Shown: one piece after another, positions 38,572 to 51,683 of the stretch
Layout: each line of letters begins with the position of its first letter
Position numbering within the stretch: position 1 is the stretch's first letter
Source of the DNA: Cryptococcus deneoformans JEC21
Taxonomy: Eukaryota > Basidiomycota > Tremellomycetes > Tremellales > Cryptococcaceae
Direction: 5' to 3'
Length of the DNA stretch: 64,000 nucleotides
NCBI RefSeq assembly: GCF_000091045.1
Contig: NC_006683.1
Span: 163,941-227,940, forward strand
Made by a program: the position numbers and the translations under genes
The notes under the pieces: generated by a model
The model's input: only the letters and a program-made list of their open reading frames with translations
The model's database searches: none
What the model was told of the DNA's origin: nothing

Positions 38572-39004
38572 GGCGGGTGTCTGCTGCGGCGGCTGGGAAA
38601 GGGCAGGTCGAGGTGAACGAGGCCCGAGCGAGGCATATTATCTCGTCTCGTACTAACAACAGGCAGCCAATCTCATGACGTAACTAGTTGGGAGGGGGCA
38701 TTACGTAATTTGAACCAGTGGTTACTCAGCGGTTGAACGAATAATGGTTTATTATACTGGTACCAACGCTTAGCTCTCCGTCTAACCAGAGTCAAGGGGA
38801 AAGCAGTTCAGTACCAGGCTACTATGGACCTATATACATTTCTACGCTCGCCACTACAAGCTAAATGTTATCTAGGTTTCCACCCTGCTAATCTATAAGC
38901 ACATCACAGACGTCTGACTTGATGGCTATCCTTTCTGCTCGACCTCGGACAGACCACCGACTTCCAACTGTGCTTCGTACTCGGAGCTAGAGAGGTTTAC
39001 CAAT
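38572..39004. other. Intergenic region, no gene seen
   Basis: The promoter side of the F-box-like gene and the 3' side of the next minus-strand gene. No repeats or RNA genes were seen. Confidence 0.5.
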
Positions 39005-40123
39005 TTATTGTACATTGCACGTCTTCCCTTCGACTCCTTCCGCTCCGCCTTCGTCGTCTCCTTCTATGTTCAACACGTTTTGCCCCTGCCACTTCCGCAA
39101 GCTTTTTTCTCTGCCGCCTTCAACTTCCCGTTCGTCACTTGGTACTTCTTCTCCATCCATCTTCGCTACGGCATGCACAGATCAGTCTACAGAGTCATTA
39201 TCTTTCTGGATGGTGACATACCCAGATTCGTCAGGTGGAACTCGTTCATAATGGCCTGCGCCACCATTCTTTGCTTTCCACTCATCCGAGCATGCCTTAT
39301 GATAGTATGGTCAGTCAGCGACGGTGCATGAGTAGAAACCAGGAGCTCACGCTGTCTCCCTCGACCACAGCCTCATGTCCCCCCTCGTTATCCTCCTTGT
39401 GCTCTGCGTACTCGATGTAGGTCTTGTACAGAAAACTGGGCGGCCAAACCTTGGCAAAAGTCATTCTTGGCAGCTGTGGAAGGGTCTAGAGTGACTGAGA
39501 TTGCCGTCGCTGGGGAGAATGTGGTCGTTTATCACCGGCTTGCAAATCTCCTTCGACACGGGGTCCAAAAACAGGCTGGACACTTTGCGGAGAGCTCTTT
39601 TCAGGAGGATCAGTCGCCAAGGTGCTGGTGTCGGAGATAGGTATCGAACAAGTCTGTCTGATGCTCTTCCGTTTGTTGGGCCGCACAGTCATTGCGCGAT
39701 GTTGGTCCTGCGCTTTCTTGGGCTTGCTCTTTTGCGCTTGCTCCCGAACGAACTGATTTACAGTCTCGGCCCATGAATCCTCCCGTGCCTCCATCTCCTC
39801 TTCGGTCTGGGAGGGGAACGAGGGACCAGGATCCATATCCATATCTTTTCCATTTCGGATCTATTCTGGACGCCGTTGTCACCGTCGACCGTCGATATGG
39901 AGTCGTTTTGGCCTTGTTGGGCAAATGAGGCTGTTGAAGAGACACAGCGTAAGCAGCCGATTGTGATTCACCATAAAGAACAGCATCTTTCCCCCTCAGG
40001 CGTTTGGCAGCAGGGTCACAGCCATCAGAGAGGACGCGTCTATAATTCGACGAACCCGACCCATACGACTTTTTCTTTCTCGTTGCTGAGGGTCTGACCT
40101 GTTATCTTGATGAGTTTGGGCAT
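39005..40123 (-). CDS. Probable multi-exon protein gene, structure unresolved
   Basis: Several coding-like blocks lie on the minus strand but I could not join them all. A possible start MPKLIKITG is at about 40123. A charged block beginning MDMDPGPSFPSQTEEEM spans 39842-39486. A block with FAKVWPPSFLYKTYIEY lies at about 39460-39350, and after two GT-AG introns (about 39295-39350 and 39155-39230) an acidic tail ends at TAA 39005-39007. The frame has an in-frame TAG between the second and third blocks (39486), so either an intron lies there or the gene is damaged. No domain is recognised. It is head-to-head with RFC3 over about 530 bases. Confidence 0.4.
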
Positions 40124-40657
40124 ATCTTGAGGTCCGGAGGGTTTAATGGGAAGTTTTGACTGTCGGATGGAAGGGGCGTAAGGCTGGCAACAGGGCTGTG
40201 GATAATAGTATGCATATTAGGCAATAATGAGCTTGGAATGAAAAGTCCCGTCGGGACAGAGACGCATCGGGTGTTGTGGCTGGAGTGATGGTAATGAGGG
40301 ATTAGTACTGGGTTGTAATAACTGTATTAGGAATTTGCTATGCATTTGTAGTCTTTCAAAATAATCTTTTACCATGGTAAAAGCCGCGTTTTGGAAGCCG
40401 TAAGTGACTTCAGAGGCCCTATAATTGACTCCATTTTATGGTACCAGCAGGGAGGTAGCTTTTATTTTTATAAGATTGACGGGGGGTGCACACCACGCAC
40501 ACGCGGGCAGAGGCCGACGCGTCAGATTCCCACGGTCACACCCCATGTCCGACGCGAGTGGGCGATTTGGTCTTCCTTCGTTGACTCTTATACATACGTA
40601 CGCAGATTCATCCTCCATTCATCATCTCCAAGCGCCCAACAACAGCACACACCGGGA
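40124..40657. other. Divergent promoter region of RFC3
   Basis: Between the unresolved minus-strand gene and RFC3 (+). It contains ACGCGT-like MluI-box sequence (GACGCGTCAG, about 40517), a motif linked to G1/S transcription of replication genes in yeasts. Relevance here is inference. Confidence 0.4.
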
Positions 40658-42478
40658 ATGACAGAACCAATGGACATAGACACGCCTACTTCCGGCCCAG
40701 CTTCCGGCGCCCAACCTCGAAACGCGATGGCGGCGCTCATGGCGAATGCGAAGGGAAAAGGCAAGGAGATTGCCTCCCCAGCTGCGGATGGAAAGGCCGT
40801 GGATGACAAAGAGGGTCTTCCTTGGTATGTCCTTCTTCCCTCATTTCTCAGGCTTTTGGGATGTTGATGCTCGTTGGATGGGATGATAGGGTGGAGAAGT
40901 ACAGACCTGTTTCGCTTGACGACGTTGTCTCACACAAGGATATTACCAGTACCAGTATGCCTTTTTTTTTGCTGGCAACATCTGTGATTTTGCCCGAGAA
41001 TATTGCTAATGTATCACTCTTAAAGTCGAAAAGTTTATCGAAGCCGGACGATTACCTCATCTCTTGTTATACGGACCCCCAGGTACGTTCCCTTGTCTCT
41101 CTTTCTCTACATTCCAGCTTTGTACTCACAGTTACTTTATTATAGGTACCGGTAAAACATCGACCGTCCTCGCCCTTGCCCGTCGGCTATATGGACCTGC
41201 GTACAGGAAACATATCCTCGAGTTGAACGCTTCAGATGATCGAGGGATTGATGTGGTGCGAGAGCAGATTAAGAATTTCGCAATGACCAAGGTGCTATTC
41301 TCGTATGTCCTGACAGTCTTCTGGAAACGCTAAAAAATATAATACAAAGAATGCTGATGATGATCTGGGGTTTTACAGAAAAGGTTTCAAGTTGGTCATT
41401 TTAGATGAAGCGGATATGATGACACAAGCAGCTCAATCTGCACTTCGTCGAGGTTGGTATCTTTTCTTGTCAAAGCCTACTTTGAAACAGCTTTCGCTGA
41501 CACGCGAATTCATTTTTTAAAAACTAGTGATCGAACAGCACACTAAGAATGTGCGATTCTGTATCCTCTGCAACTATGTCAACAAAATCACCCCTGCTAT
41601 CCAATCTCGATGTACCAGGTTTAGGTTCTCTCCCTTGCCAGAAAAAGAAATACAAGTCAAGGTGGATGAGGTCGTGCAAAAAGAAGGGTGAGTAGAATTA
41701 CTACTTTTTCAGTGGTGGAAGGATAAGCGGGAAAATAAGGAACCAGCTGATTGAGCTTGGGCTTGTAGGGTGAACCTTACGGATGATGGTCGGGATGCGA
41801 TTCTCAAATTATCTCGAGGCGATATGCGACGGGCCCTCAACGTCCTCCAGGTATGTTTCCTCCGCTCTCTGACATAGAGTATGACTAAAAAAATAAAACA
41901 ATCGATATAAATCAATAGGCATGTCACGCGGCGTACGATATAGTTGATGAAACGGCCGTTTACAACTGTACAGGTAACCCGCACCCCAGGGATATCGAGC
42001 GTGTCGTACAGAGTATGATGGCAGACGAATTCGGGACCGCTTACTCGCGTGAGTTTTGAGTTTCTAATTGTCATGGCAGGCAGACAGGGGGTGGTATTAC
42101 GAATGACAAATCCTAATGCTGATGGGATGTTGAATGGGTGGACGATTATTGCAAAAATTCTAGTTATCACCTCTCTTAAAATTGAAAAAGGTCTTGCGCT
42201 GCAAGATTTGATTGCAGGCGCATACGAATTCTTAGATACTGTCGAATTGCCAAAGCAAAGCAGGATATACCTGCTCGATCATCTGGGAAGTACCGAGTGA
42301 GTCTTTTTTATTATCGTATCCATCCATCGAAAAACAAGCAGGTGATTAGATAGAGTGTACGCTGACAGCCGAGAAAAACAGGCACCGACTATCATTAGGC
42401 GGTTCGGAAAAGATGCAGCTCACAGCATTGTTGGGAGCGTTCAAAGTCGCCGTAGAACTTTCTCAGAGAAAGATTTGA
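40658..42478 (+). CDS. RFC3: Replication factor C subunit 3 (clamp loader)
   Basis: Ten exons (40658-40824, 40890-40954, 41026-41082, 41146-41302, 41379-41452, 41528-41687, 41769-41850, 41919-42048, 42164-42296, 42382-42478) give exactly 373 residues. After a 55-residue N-terminal extension comes [16 protein letters not shown], then Walker A GPPGTGKT (K100), [12 protein letters not shown], Walker [11 protein letters not shown], and the clamp-loader SRC motif SRCTRFRF. The closing block [16 protein letters not shown] is typical of Rfc3 (human RFC5). The protein is part of the RFC pentamer that loads PCNA onto primer-template DNA in the nucleus. No residue is missing. Confidence 0.93.
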
Positions 42479-43257
42479 TTTTGTTTGTCTTTTTTATTAC
42501 GCATGCCCATGCACGTCGCGTGTTTTTATATGTATGTTGCAGTGCAAAAGTACACGTACAAAGTAATTCGTCATCCATTCCTTTTCATTCTGTGATTTTT
42601 ATGTGTGCCTCGCGCTTTCACATGTAGCTTTCTTGGGATATGATAGTTTCCCGGATAGCAAGCAAGTGTTACTCTCCCATTAACCTCAGCCGACACCTGT
42701 TTCAAAGGCTGACTGTTGTCAGCTGTTTTCAATCCTTTGCCAACATCAGCAGGCGCGGGGATGTAAAGACGAGTAAAAGTGATGCCCAGCATCAAGGTTG
42801 CGCAGTTATTATTGGTACGTAGTGGCAGCTGTATCTTCTAGCTCTGGTCGTTGAAGCAACGACCATTTGAGTAAAAATAAAATAAAAAACAAGTGTTCGT
42901 ACATGGAGCATTTCATCCATTATTCTTCGTCTTGACCTATCAATACATAAATAGATATGCATGCAAGCTATATAATCAACCGATCAACCGAACAACCATG
43001 CCCCATGATAATAATAAAATAAAGAACAGTTTCGCATTAGCGGGCGTACGTAGTGTAATTATATGATTACTTACGTTTCCAAGACATGGATGTCGATGAC
43101 TTTTATACATATATCCGCGCTCCTGACTCTTATAAGAAGAGAAAAAAGACCGTCCGCATAAAAAAGAAAGAGCAAAAAGACTGACGTCATTTTTTTCAGC
43201 CTAACCGTGGGTCGTGTGGTGTCGCTCGTGTGAAGTCAGAGGGACAATTGACGCAAA
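42479..43257. other. Intergenic region with a short perfect hairpin
   Basis: Contains an 8-bp perfect inverted repeat TGGTCGTT/AACGACCA with a 5-base loop at 42845-42865, followed by A-rich sequence. Otherwise AT-rich, with no supported gene. Confidence 0.5.
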
Positions 43258-45630
43258 ATGTATCATGCATCGAGGGTAAGTGGAGATGAAGATAAATGTC
43301 AGTCTTGGATGCATTACCATATTCCCATCTCGCATTATCCTTGCAACCAACTGTTGACAAACACACTTTTGCGCCTCTCTCGCGCAATTTCCAGCAATCT
43401 CAGCTTTTTTACGCCCGGCTTATCCGCAGGTGTCGAGTCGAGTCTGTATTCTCCCGGACCGGGTATCTCCGGCAAAATCACTAGTCGAGTTGGGCAAAGT
43501 GGAGGCTTTTTGTTCTCCGAGCCTTCAAGGGGGGAGACCATTCGCGAGTTCATTTCTCCCTCAAAAAACATCTTCTGCTTCAGCGGATACAGCGTACGCC
43601 TCGGTACAGCGACGTCCGCACTCCCATATCCGGTACTTGCACACCTGCAGGCCGGATACTCTACAAAAGTATGGGCTCTATAAAAGTAAGTCATCCCCTC
43701 CATCCGCGTTGCCGCCCACCCGTACCCGCGCAAGACATTGACAAAGGTACACCAGAGTCACGTCCCTTTGGACGCATATAATAACATAAATCGCATTGAT
43801 AGACAGAGAACGCCATGTCTGCCTGCAGCTACAGGTTTGGGGCTCATCAACAATAGTGATAAGGAAAACTTGGATGGTGGATCAACCAACGCAGAGCCGA
43901 ACGCCCTTGCACTCGAACGGGAGGCGAGATCTGTACCGGCCCCGATAATCCACTTTTTCAACCATCCGTCTTTGGCCAAGCGGCAGTCGACTGAAAAAGA
44001 GTCCATTGCGCCTGCTGTCACCACCCCTCGTCCTTTATCGAATTCTCAGCTTATCAATAGTGATAGTAATAATAATAATCCGCTCGACACGCTTAATCGG
44101 GCTTACGTCAATGCCTTTGATCTTATCATGCGACATAGAAATGGTCTTGGTATTATTCCTGTAGGTGAAGGAGCTAGAAGCTCGGGGACGATGAATGGGA
44201 ATACTGCAGACCAGATTGGTTCTGGAGAAAGCGAAAAGATTCCAGTTGGAAAAGTGGACAAGCCAGTGGATGAGGTGAGTTTAAGCTCTTCAAGCAGCTA
44301 TACTTTTAGCAAAAGGACCAAGCTGACTGCAACCTGATAGGAACTCACTCCCAAATCAAACCTCACTATTCCTTCTAAACCGTCAAAACAGAAATCCATC
44401 CACGGTTCCGAAACAACCTCTCCTTCAACATCATCTCTCTGTCTTTCGCCGGCGACCTCTTACGATTCAGATTCTAGTTTGGGCCATGGAGAGTGTAGCC
44501 ATGACATGCCTTTAGCGGAGAAGGAAGGTGAAGATGATAATGAGGATGAGGATGAGGAACATGCGGGGGTGAAGGGAGCGCTGGGCTTGTCAACTGGTCT
44601 TTTTGTCAGATCCAGCGGGTTGAATTTGGGCGATTCGGACGAGGAAAAGGAAGAAGAGGAAGAAGATAACATTGTCAGAGAAGACGTACATCATCAAAGA
44701 ACAGCGCAACTCTCTGATTTTGCTTCCTGTCTTTTCACCGTCCACAGCTCGGAGAGCGAAGACGAAGATTTACCTTACGAATCTGACCGTGATGATCAAG
44801 ACGATGTCGACTCAGTAGCATCCTCCTCTTCCTCCTCGTCATCCTCCTCCAATCGCCTTCGCCCAAATTACTCTTCCATTCACCACAGTGTTTTCGTATC
44901 CCAGTCACATGAATCATCCGACTCTGACTCTGCTTCCGACATGGATGCAGACTCGGATCCGGAAGATGGTAATACTGGACACATACGGGATGACGACGCG
45001 CTGTACCTCCCCGAAAGTCCCTGGCTCATCCAATCTCCCGTTCCCGTGATACCTAAAGGGAACAGTAGCCCATTAAAAAGCTCTCGGTCGACTTCGCCAC
45101 TACCTTCAAGGACGATAGCCTCTCCTTTGAGTTCAATATCATCCTTTCCACAATCACAACACCGAATATCTACTCTTCCATCCCAGCCCCAACCCCAGCC
45201 CCAACCCCAGTTCCAACCACAGCCTCAGCACCATCATTATCACCAAACCCCTCCAAACCATATTCAACCCCCACCATCCCCCCATCCCGTCCAGCGATAC
45301 ATCCTCACCGAAGCACCCGCTCTTCCCGTGTACGAGCGATATCGACCCATCCCAATCCGCGTACCCGTCCTGCCCTGTCCGTACTCGTATTCAAATATGA
45401 TAATGTACAGTTGTTATTCTTATACCGCTGGCGGACCTTTGGGCGGTGATCAGAGTGAGGTTCAACCTCAAGAGCAAGTCTTTGGGCAGGGAAAGAGGGA
45501 GATTAATGAGCAGGAGAGGTTGGATGAAGAGTGGGCGAGAAAAGAAGAAAGGAAATTACGAGAAGAGGAAGAGGAGAGATTGAGAATTCGGCGGTATGCG
45601 GCAGAGTATAGTTCGCCGAGGTTGTATTAG
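43258..45630 (+). CDS. Unknown acidic, Ser/Pro-rich protein
   Basis: Exons 43258-43668, 43747-44274 and 44341-45630 give 742 residues in one frame. The donor GTATGG at 43669 was chosen because the nearby GTAAGT does not restore frame. The protein is mostly disordered. It has an acidic segment (EEKEEEEED), a run of about twelve serines, a PQPQPQPQFQPQPQ repeat, a Tyr/Pro-rich segment (YERYRPIPIRVPVLPCPYSYS), and a charged helical C terminus (EERKLREEEEERLRIRRYA). No catalytic motif is visible. The start is the first ATG, and an intron near the start is possible. Confidence 0.65.
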
Positions 45631-45925
45631 CATCGCTCTTTCGAGTATCATCTATTTGAAAGACGTAGTCACGTCGCGCCAGACTGGCGTTCGAAAACAT
45701 TGTTGTTGTCGTTTATTGCATGCAATACTATCATGAATGAAACAAAGACGCGGATATGTGGAAACATGGCAGTAATGGCATAGTTGCATCGTATCATACA
45801 AGGCGCACACTATATGAATGGCAAGGAGAAAGAAGACAGATTGGTACTACGCAGCCTATGCCGCCCGAACGAACATTCCTTTACACAAAAGCATCATCGA
45901 AAACCGGTCCATGGGGTTTTACCCA

Positions 45926-48900
45926 TCAAAACATCTCGTCGTCGTCACTCGCCACCTCCGCCAAATCGAAATGACTTTCCTCCCTCACCATGTCACTCCC
46001 CAACCCACTTACACCCTTTCCTCGTCCATTCGTCGTCAGGCTCCCAAATTTATTATTGAAATCTGCGAGATCCATTTGACTGAAAGTCGCTCGCATCTTG
46101 GATGCGGAGAGGGTAAGCGTGTTTTTTACTTGATTAGAAGGAGAGGGTGCAAAATCGTCGTTGGATACAACAAGAGAGCCCAAGGGTTGACTGGAATTTG
46201 TAGAAAGGTCGAGTGACGATCGAGATTGGGCGTCAGCTGGTGCGAGTGCAGTATTGATCCATTCAATGATCTGAGAGACCTTGGCTTCCGCATCGGCGCA
46301 TCGCTACAAGATCAAATGAGCAGATGTTTGGCAAGTAACTTAGTGAATCAACTTACCGCTTGCAATTGTTTGTTCTCGGCCGTCAAAAACCTGACGTTCT
46401 CGTCCAACCTGTGCGCCCAAATCTTCTTGCTATCCAATTGATTTTCTAAAGTCTTCATTTTGCCAATGTACTCCTTCTCTACGTCTTCACGCACCTTTCG
46501 AGATGGTTCTCGAAGATGTCGCTCGTAATCATCTAATCACATTCAACAACTAATCGCAGACAGTTTCAGGATAATTCACTCACCAGCGATGAGTTTCAAC
46601 TCGCTATTTTCATTTCTTAGTTGGATGATCTGGGCATTAGGTTCTAATGGTCTAGTAGCTAGTTCTGCACGGAGACGGGCAACTTCATCTTCCAGTTCGG
46701 CTCGACAGAGTTGTTCGGCGTGAAGCTCTTCTTGTAGTTCGGCAGTGGATCGGTCGTAATCAAGCTTGGGGTACTTCATCTTAGCGGGGCTTGGGGGAGG
46801 CATCTTTCAGGACCATATTAGCTTGACGAGATAGTGGGTCAGAAAAGCAGACGACTCACATAGGCCTGATCTCCAGGATTGGGTGATTTGACATTTACAG
46901 AGGTTAAGATCATACTCCTCAGCTCGTTTAATCTTTTTTCCATAGCTTCGTTCTTTTCCTTCTGCTCATTTTGTTAGCTTACAGAACTCTGGAATCTGTA
47001 CTACGTTACTCACCTCGCTCTTCGACCCAATTGTTCCCCCACCAGCCTCCTTGGCCCTCAGCTGAGCTTTGAGCTCGGCAATCTCATTCTGGTACTGTTG
47101 AATTAAAGCGTGAGGATCCACAATCTCCTTTTTCTGAGCCTTGAGAACAACTCGTTTAAGGCCCTGGGCAAACGCCAAAGTCGAAATGGATTCGGCAAGG
47201 TTGAGAGCCGAAGGGGATACAGTACAGATGACGGAAATGAGGGCATCACCAGACAATGAGTTTTGGAGTAATCGTGTGCTGTATAGGAAGTCAAAATTGG
47301 AACTGTGAAGTTGTTGCCATAAAGCTTACAGTTTGCTATCCCTGTAGGGAACGTGAGTAACGTTTCGCTTAGAGGCCAAGTCCGCTAATTTCGAGATGAC
47401 CAGCTTGAGGGTCAAAAGACTAGTTCAGACGTGAGAAGAATATCCATAGCTAACCAATTTTAGTACTTACGATTGGTTGATATGTTTACCCTCAGCGTTT
47501 CTCTCCTTGGAAGAAGTATGTTTTTCCGAACCAGCCAAATCTAGGCCCTTGGTCAGTCTTTGCGCTTTTTTACAGTTGCTGCCACGTACCGATGATGGAC
47601 AATGTACTGATTCGAGTAGTTTTATCATTTCGTCCAGGCGTTTTTGGAACCTCATCCCCACTCAAGCTCCTGGCACGAGACTCAATTGTCTGCGTTCCTC
47701 TACTCAGCTTCCGTTATGCGGCTGATTAAAAAAAACGTACAATTCGGAAGACGCAATGACTTCGCGAACTCCTCGAGTTCCAGTCTGTAGCACCCACTCT
47801 TCTCTTCTCCTCACCCGACCTCAACAGTCTTCGCACCTCATCTTCAGTTCTCACAGTTGCCTCTGTCAACCCATTAATGGTAATTCCTTTCTTGGTCTCA
47901 CTCAAATGGAGCTCATGGCCGTGGTTGGGGTGGAGAAGATCGAAGATCGTCTCGTTGTAAAGTTCGATGTAAGATGCTCGGAGGAGGTACTCTCTATCGG
48001 GTGTGGAGCGGATTTGTGCAAAAAGATCAGAAATGGCTAGAGGAATGATACCGGGTTCCGATGAAGACCCAGTAAGGGTGTGCGTTTTACCGGAAGCTGT
48101 CTGACCATAAGCGAAAATGACGGCGTTGTAACCCTCCATAGCAGCTGAAACATCCTTGCGTCAGTCGATACTACGGATATGCGTGTCAACCTACATCGGA
48201 CATGTGTCCTGGCTGAGGTTCCATAAGTCTTGGCATTATCACAATGGGGCGGAAGTATCCGGTCTTGATCTACTCGTCAGCTTGAAAGAGAGTAAGGATG
48301 AGCGAGCCACACAACTCACCAAACAGCCAATCACGGTCCTCTCGACTACCCTCGGTCCCTTTTGCCAACTTGAGAGCATGTTGATCGTGCTCTGGCATTG
48401 TCCATACGCATCTGGAATCCATTCTCAGCTCCATAGAATTTGGAGGCCGTACTCTGCGAGAGATATTAGTAGCCATTTGATCGGTGACAATTGAGCCCTA
48501 GCACGTACCGGATGGACACCTGTACAGCCTCGGTTTCTGCAAGATCCTCCTCATAATTGTCATATGAAGGAATTGTAGAATCCGCGTCCATAGGGGCACT
48601 CATCCAATCATCCACAAAAGGCTCCGGCTCTTTGCGCTCCGGTTGTTTGGTCACTAGCTTGATTGACGGAGTTGTCCCAGGACCCGCACCAGGCAATCTC
48701 GCACCCAGAGGCTTCACAAGGACCCTCGACCTGGCTTCTGGTGTAGTCGAGCTCTTGATTTTGACCTTCACTGAACTGTGCCCGTCCTTGGGAGAAAGGC
48801 CTTGAGGAAGGGGAAGGACGTCGTGGGTATTGGAGTTGTGAGAACTGAGAGGGTATGGTTTGCTGGTTGTAGAAGGTGTTTTGGGGCCAAAAATGGCCCT

Positions 48901-48960
48901 GGCTCTAGACACAGGTTTGGGAGTCGCTTGAGGCCCCCTAAATCTGCTGTGAGGATCCAT
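45926..48960 (-). CDS. Kinesin motor protein (kinesin-7/CENP-E or Kip2-like)
   Basis: The protein starts at ATG 48960 with a disordered, Pro/Ser-rich extension of about 150 residues, then AVQVSIRIRPP opens the motor domain. The P-loop region reads IFAYGQTASGKTHT, switch I NSRSSRSHCVF, switch II IDLAGSEK, and later HINQSLLTL and PYRDSKLTRLLQNSLSGD. The motor is followed by a neck and coiled coils (ELQEELHAEQLCRAELEDEV and others) and an acidic tail ending DDDEMF at 45926. About ten short introns interrupt the motor region. Kinesins hydrolyse ATP to move on microtubules. The N-terminal extension and internal motor order suggest the kinesin-7 group, but subfamily is inference. Confidence 0.88.
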
Positions 48961-49322
48961 TATAATCAGTTATTGGAGAGGAATGCGAATTCAAGAAGAG
49001 TTGGTGATTTTGATCCACTGTTTGTGTCGTTCGCTGAAGTTAGTCGCGCGTCTCTCTGCCTACACTGCATTTGATGCCGCATCTGATTACATAATCAATG
49101 ACTCGCACTCGTTTTGGACTTGCTACTGTACCGAAATTCCAAAGTGCAGTGCATTGGGTTTCAAAAGTTTAATAAATATTGCAAGCCAAGTATACATGAT
49201 CAATCCCTACGATACATCCAAATTGTCCGTTAAATTCAAAAGCCAATGAAGTATGAAAACAGTTCTCAATTGCTTCCTTCGTTTCCCGGCCACCCAGCCT
49301 TTTGTCACCCTTTTCCGTACAA
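48961..49322. other. Intergenic region upstream of the kinesin
   Basis: Presumed kinesin promoter and the 3' flank of the GH17 gene, both minus-strand. No RNA gene or repeat was seen. Confidence 0.5.
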
Positions 49323-51683
49323 TCAATTACAAGTTGGAATTGTAATGTTCTTCAATTCTCTGTCAAAGTCGAACAGTCCCCACCAAGGTTCAACACCACC
49401 ATAGATCCTAATAGCCGATATCAGCCTGCTGTTCATGTCATCGTGTCGGATGAGGAGAGAATACTTACTCTTTCCAAGGTTCGTCAAATGCCTCAAAACT
49501 TGTGAGTCCCATCAGCATTCTCCTCATCCCAAGCGGTTGCTAATAAACTTACTAGAAGTATTGGGTACCATTGGCATTCGCCTGACAAACGAAAGTATCA
49601 AGGAAAGCTACCGTCCATAGTCAGCTCCTGACGCGAGCCATCCATTACCTAAGCCCGACTCACTTTGAAGATTTGCTACGCTAGCATCACCTTGAGGGCT
49701 GCCCGCACCATCGTTAGACTCGGACGAGCTCGAGCTGTTTGTAGGCCAGCCAGTCTCGGCGATATACATCGTGGGGTTGTTAGAGGCTTCTGCAGCGACT
49801 TCGACATCGAATTCTTGGAAAAACTCATACGTCCATGTGGCAGCATCATCGATAGCAAGAGAACCAAACCATCTACCGGATGTCAGATTGGTATGCCTTT
49901 GATGTTTATATCCCCCTTAGGACTCACGGATGAACGTTGGCCATGAAAAAGTCAACGCTTTCACCTAGCGATTTGCTCATGACCGCCCCCGCATCAGAAG
50001 TACCGATGGGTAGCTGTTTACTCAATCCTAAAGCCTGAATAGTGCTGTTGACTTCGGTAATCTTATCGGCAATAGTTGCAAGGGCCGATTTATATGCCGA
50101 AGAGGTGGTGGAATCACTACCGGCGGTGTTGAGGATATATTCATTACCGACGGTAATCTTGTTCGGCGTCAGCGATTGCGATAGATACCTGTTGCAGTTT
50201 ACTCACTCCTTCTACCATGTCGACTCCATAGGTTTGGAGAGCGTCGACAACAGCTTCCAATTGGTTCTCGTAGGCTGTCTCATTAGAATCGATATCTACC
50301 CGGATCTATAAGCTTCTTTTCAAGTTTCATAATGCTTCATTAGAAGCTTACAAATGGCAGGCCAAATGGTCATGTTAACCTTTGTGTCTTGGATAGCTTG
50401 CATTACTAAAGCAGTTTGATTACAATTGGCCCCGTACAAGCGCAGCCTGTTGCGGTGTTAGCGCAGCTTATAGAATAATATAAATTACCCTGGCATACCT
50501 AGTGGTAAGTTGTGACAAAAGCTGTAATGAGCTTTGATTAGTTCTGTGCTATAATACTTGAAATATCAACGGACCTGAATATCTTTGGTGACGTTATTTT
50601 GCGTCGCACCGCAGTCGGGCAATTGAACGTCCTAATATTGGTGTTACGATATGCGTTTCTAAAGAAAAAAGGCGGCGACTCACATTGGGAGTGTAAGCAA
50701 AACCCCAAAATACTTGGTGAAGTCGACTATCCTTCTCAAATGTACTAGGGTCGCTTCCGACAGTTAATGTACCATTGCCGCTGGATGAAGTGCCGTTCGA
50801 GCTGCTATTGCTACTATTGTCGTCGTCATTCTTGTTGACTTGGCTAACGACCACTCCAACAACGATACCGACGACTGCAGCTACAGCCAAGATGATACCA
50901 CCAATGATGAACCATCTCTTTCTGGACCTTGCCTTCTGCTGAGCGGCAACGTCCTCAAAAGAGGTTGTGGGTTCATTGGAGATGGGGTAGTAGTTTTCGG
51001 AAGGGATGGGCAAATGGGCAGAAGGGTTAGTGTATTCTCTCTGGAAAGTAGCAGCTGGCTGAGGAACTTGTGTCATGAGCGGCATAGTTGTGCCACTTGC
51101 GTCCGCGGCCGCGGAAGGATCGGCATAGCTTGGGGTAGAAAGACTCCCCGAGTTAAGAGACGATGCGCGAGGGGGGGAGTTGGGCATGGAGAGACGTTGA
51201 GGCTAGATATTAATTAGCTTTGACCATAGCCTAAATCGGAAGAGCTTACTGTTGGATAACGAGAGTCATTAAGGTCATATCCTGTCAAGACAAGTGGTAT
51301 AATGAGCGACAATGGCCAGCAGAGCACAAAGGGTAAAAGAAGGCAAGAAATGAGCAACAAAAGGACGCATTCAAGATTTTAATAAACCGGAAGAGCATAT
51401 ATTCAGCTATACACAGCTAGATGTTTTGTGTGCGGTATGGAGGTCGTGAAGGCGATACACCCAATACCAAGGGAAGACGCCCAAGAACCAAGAAAAAGAT
51501 GGGCGTTACACATCAAAAGCTGATCACGCTTTCTTTGCGCCTCAAGGTATACACGTCGACCTCCATCTCTCATTTTCAAAATGATCTGGACGATGAGACA
51601 TAATAAACCAAAAACCTACCGATGAAACTGTTCCCAACAGATCCCATGCCTGGTACCGGAGTATAATTCTGTTGTCGAGCCAT
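49323..51683 (-). CDS. Membrane-anchored GH17 beta-1,3-glucanase (BtgC-like)
   Basis: The start is ATG 51683 (MARQQNYTPVPGMG). The first introns are 51282-51619 (338 nt, long for this genome) and about 51204-51249. A cytosolic tail of about 90 residues precedes one membrane span (WFIIGGIILAVAAVVGIVVG) and a Ser/Asn-rich stalk, a type II topology. The extracellular part is a GH17 barrel: FWGFAYTPN, LRLYGANCNQT, the proton-donor strand VSVGNEYIL, and the nucleophile strand YIAETGWPT. It ends IYGGVEPWWGLF and stops at 49323. GH17 enzymes of this type remodel cell-wall beta-1,3-glucan. Several short introns interrupt the catalytic part. Confidence 0.88.

Noticed and set aside
39008..39331. 107-codon plus-strand ORF
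   Set aside because: It overlaps the minus-strand exon that reads as an acidic protein tail with good splice sites. The hydrophobic look comes from antisense of acidic codons.
42845..42865. Bacterial-type terminator
   Set aside because: The hairpin resembles one, but the window is eukaryotic and there is no following U-run, so it is kept only as a minor observation.
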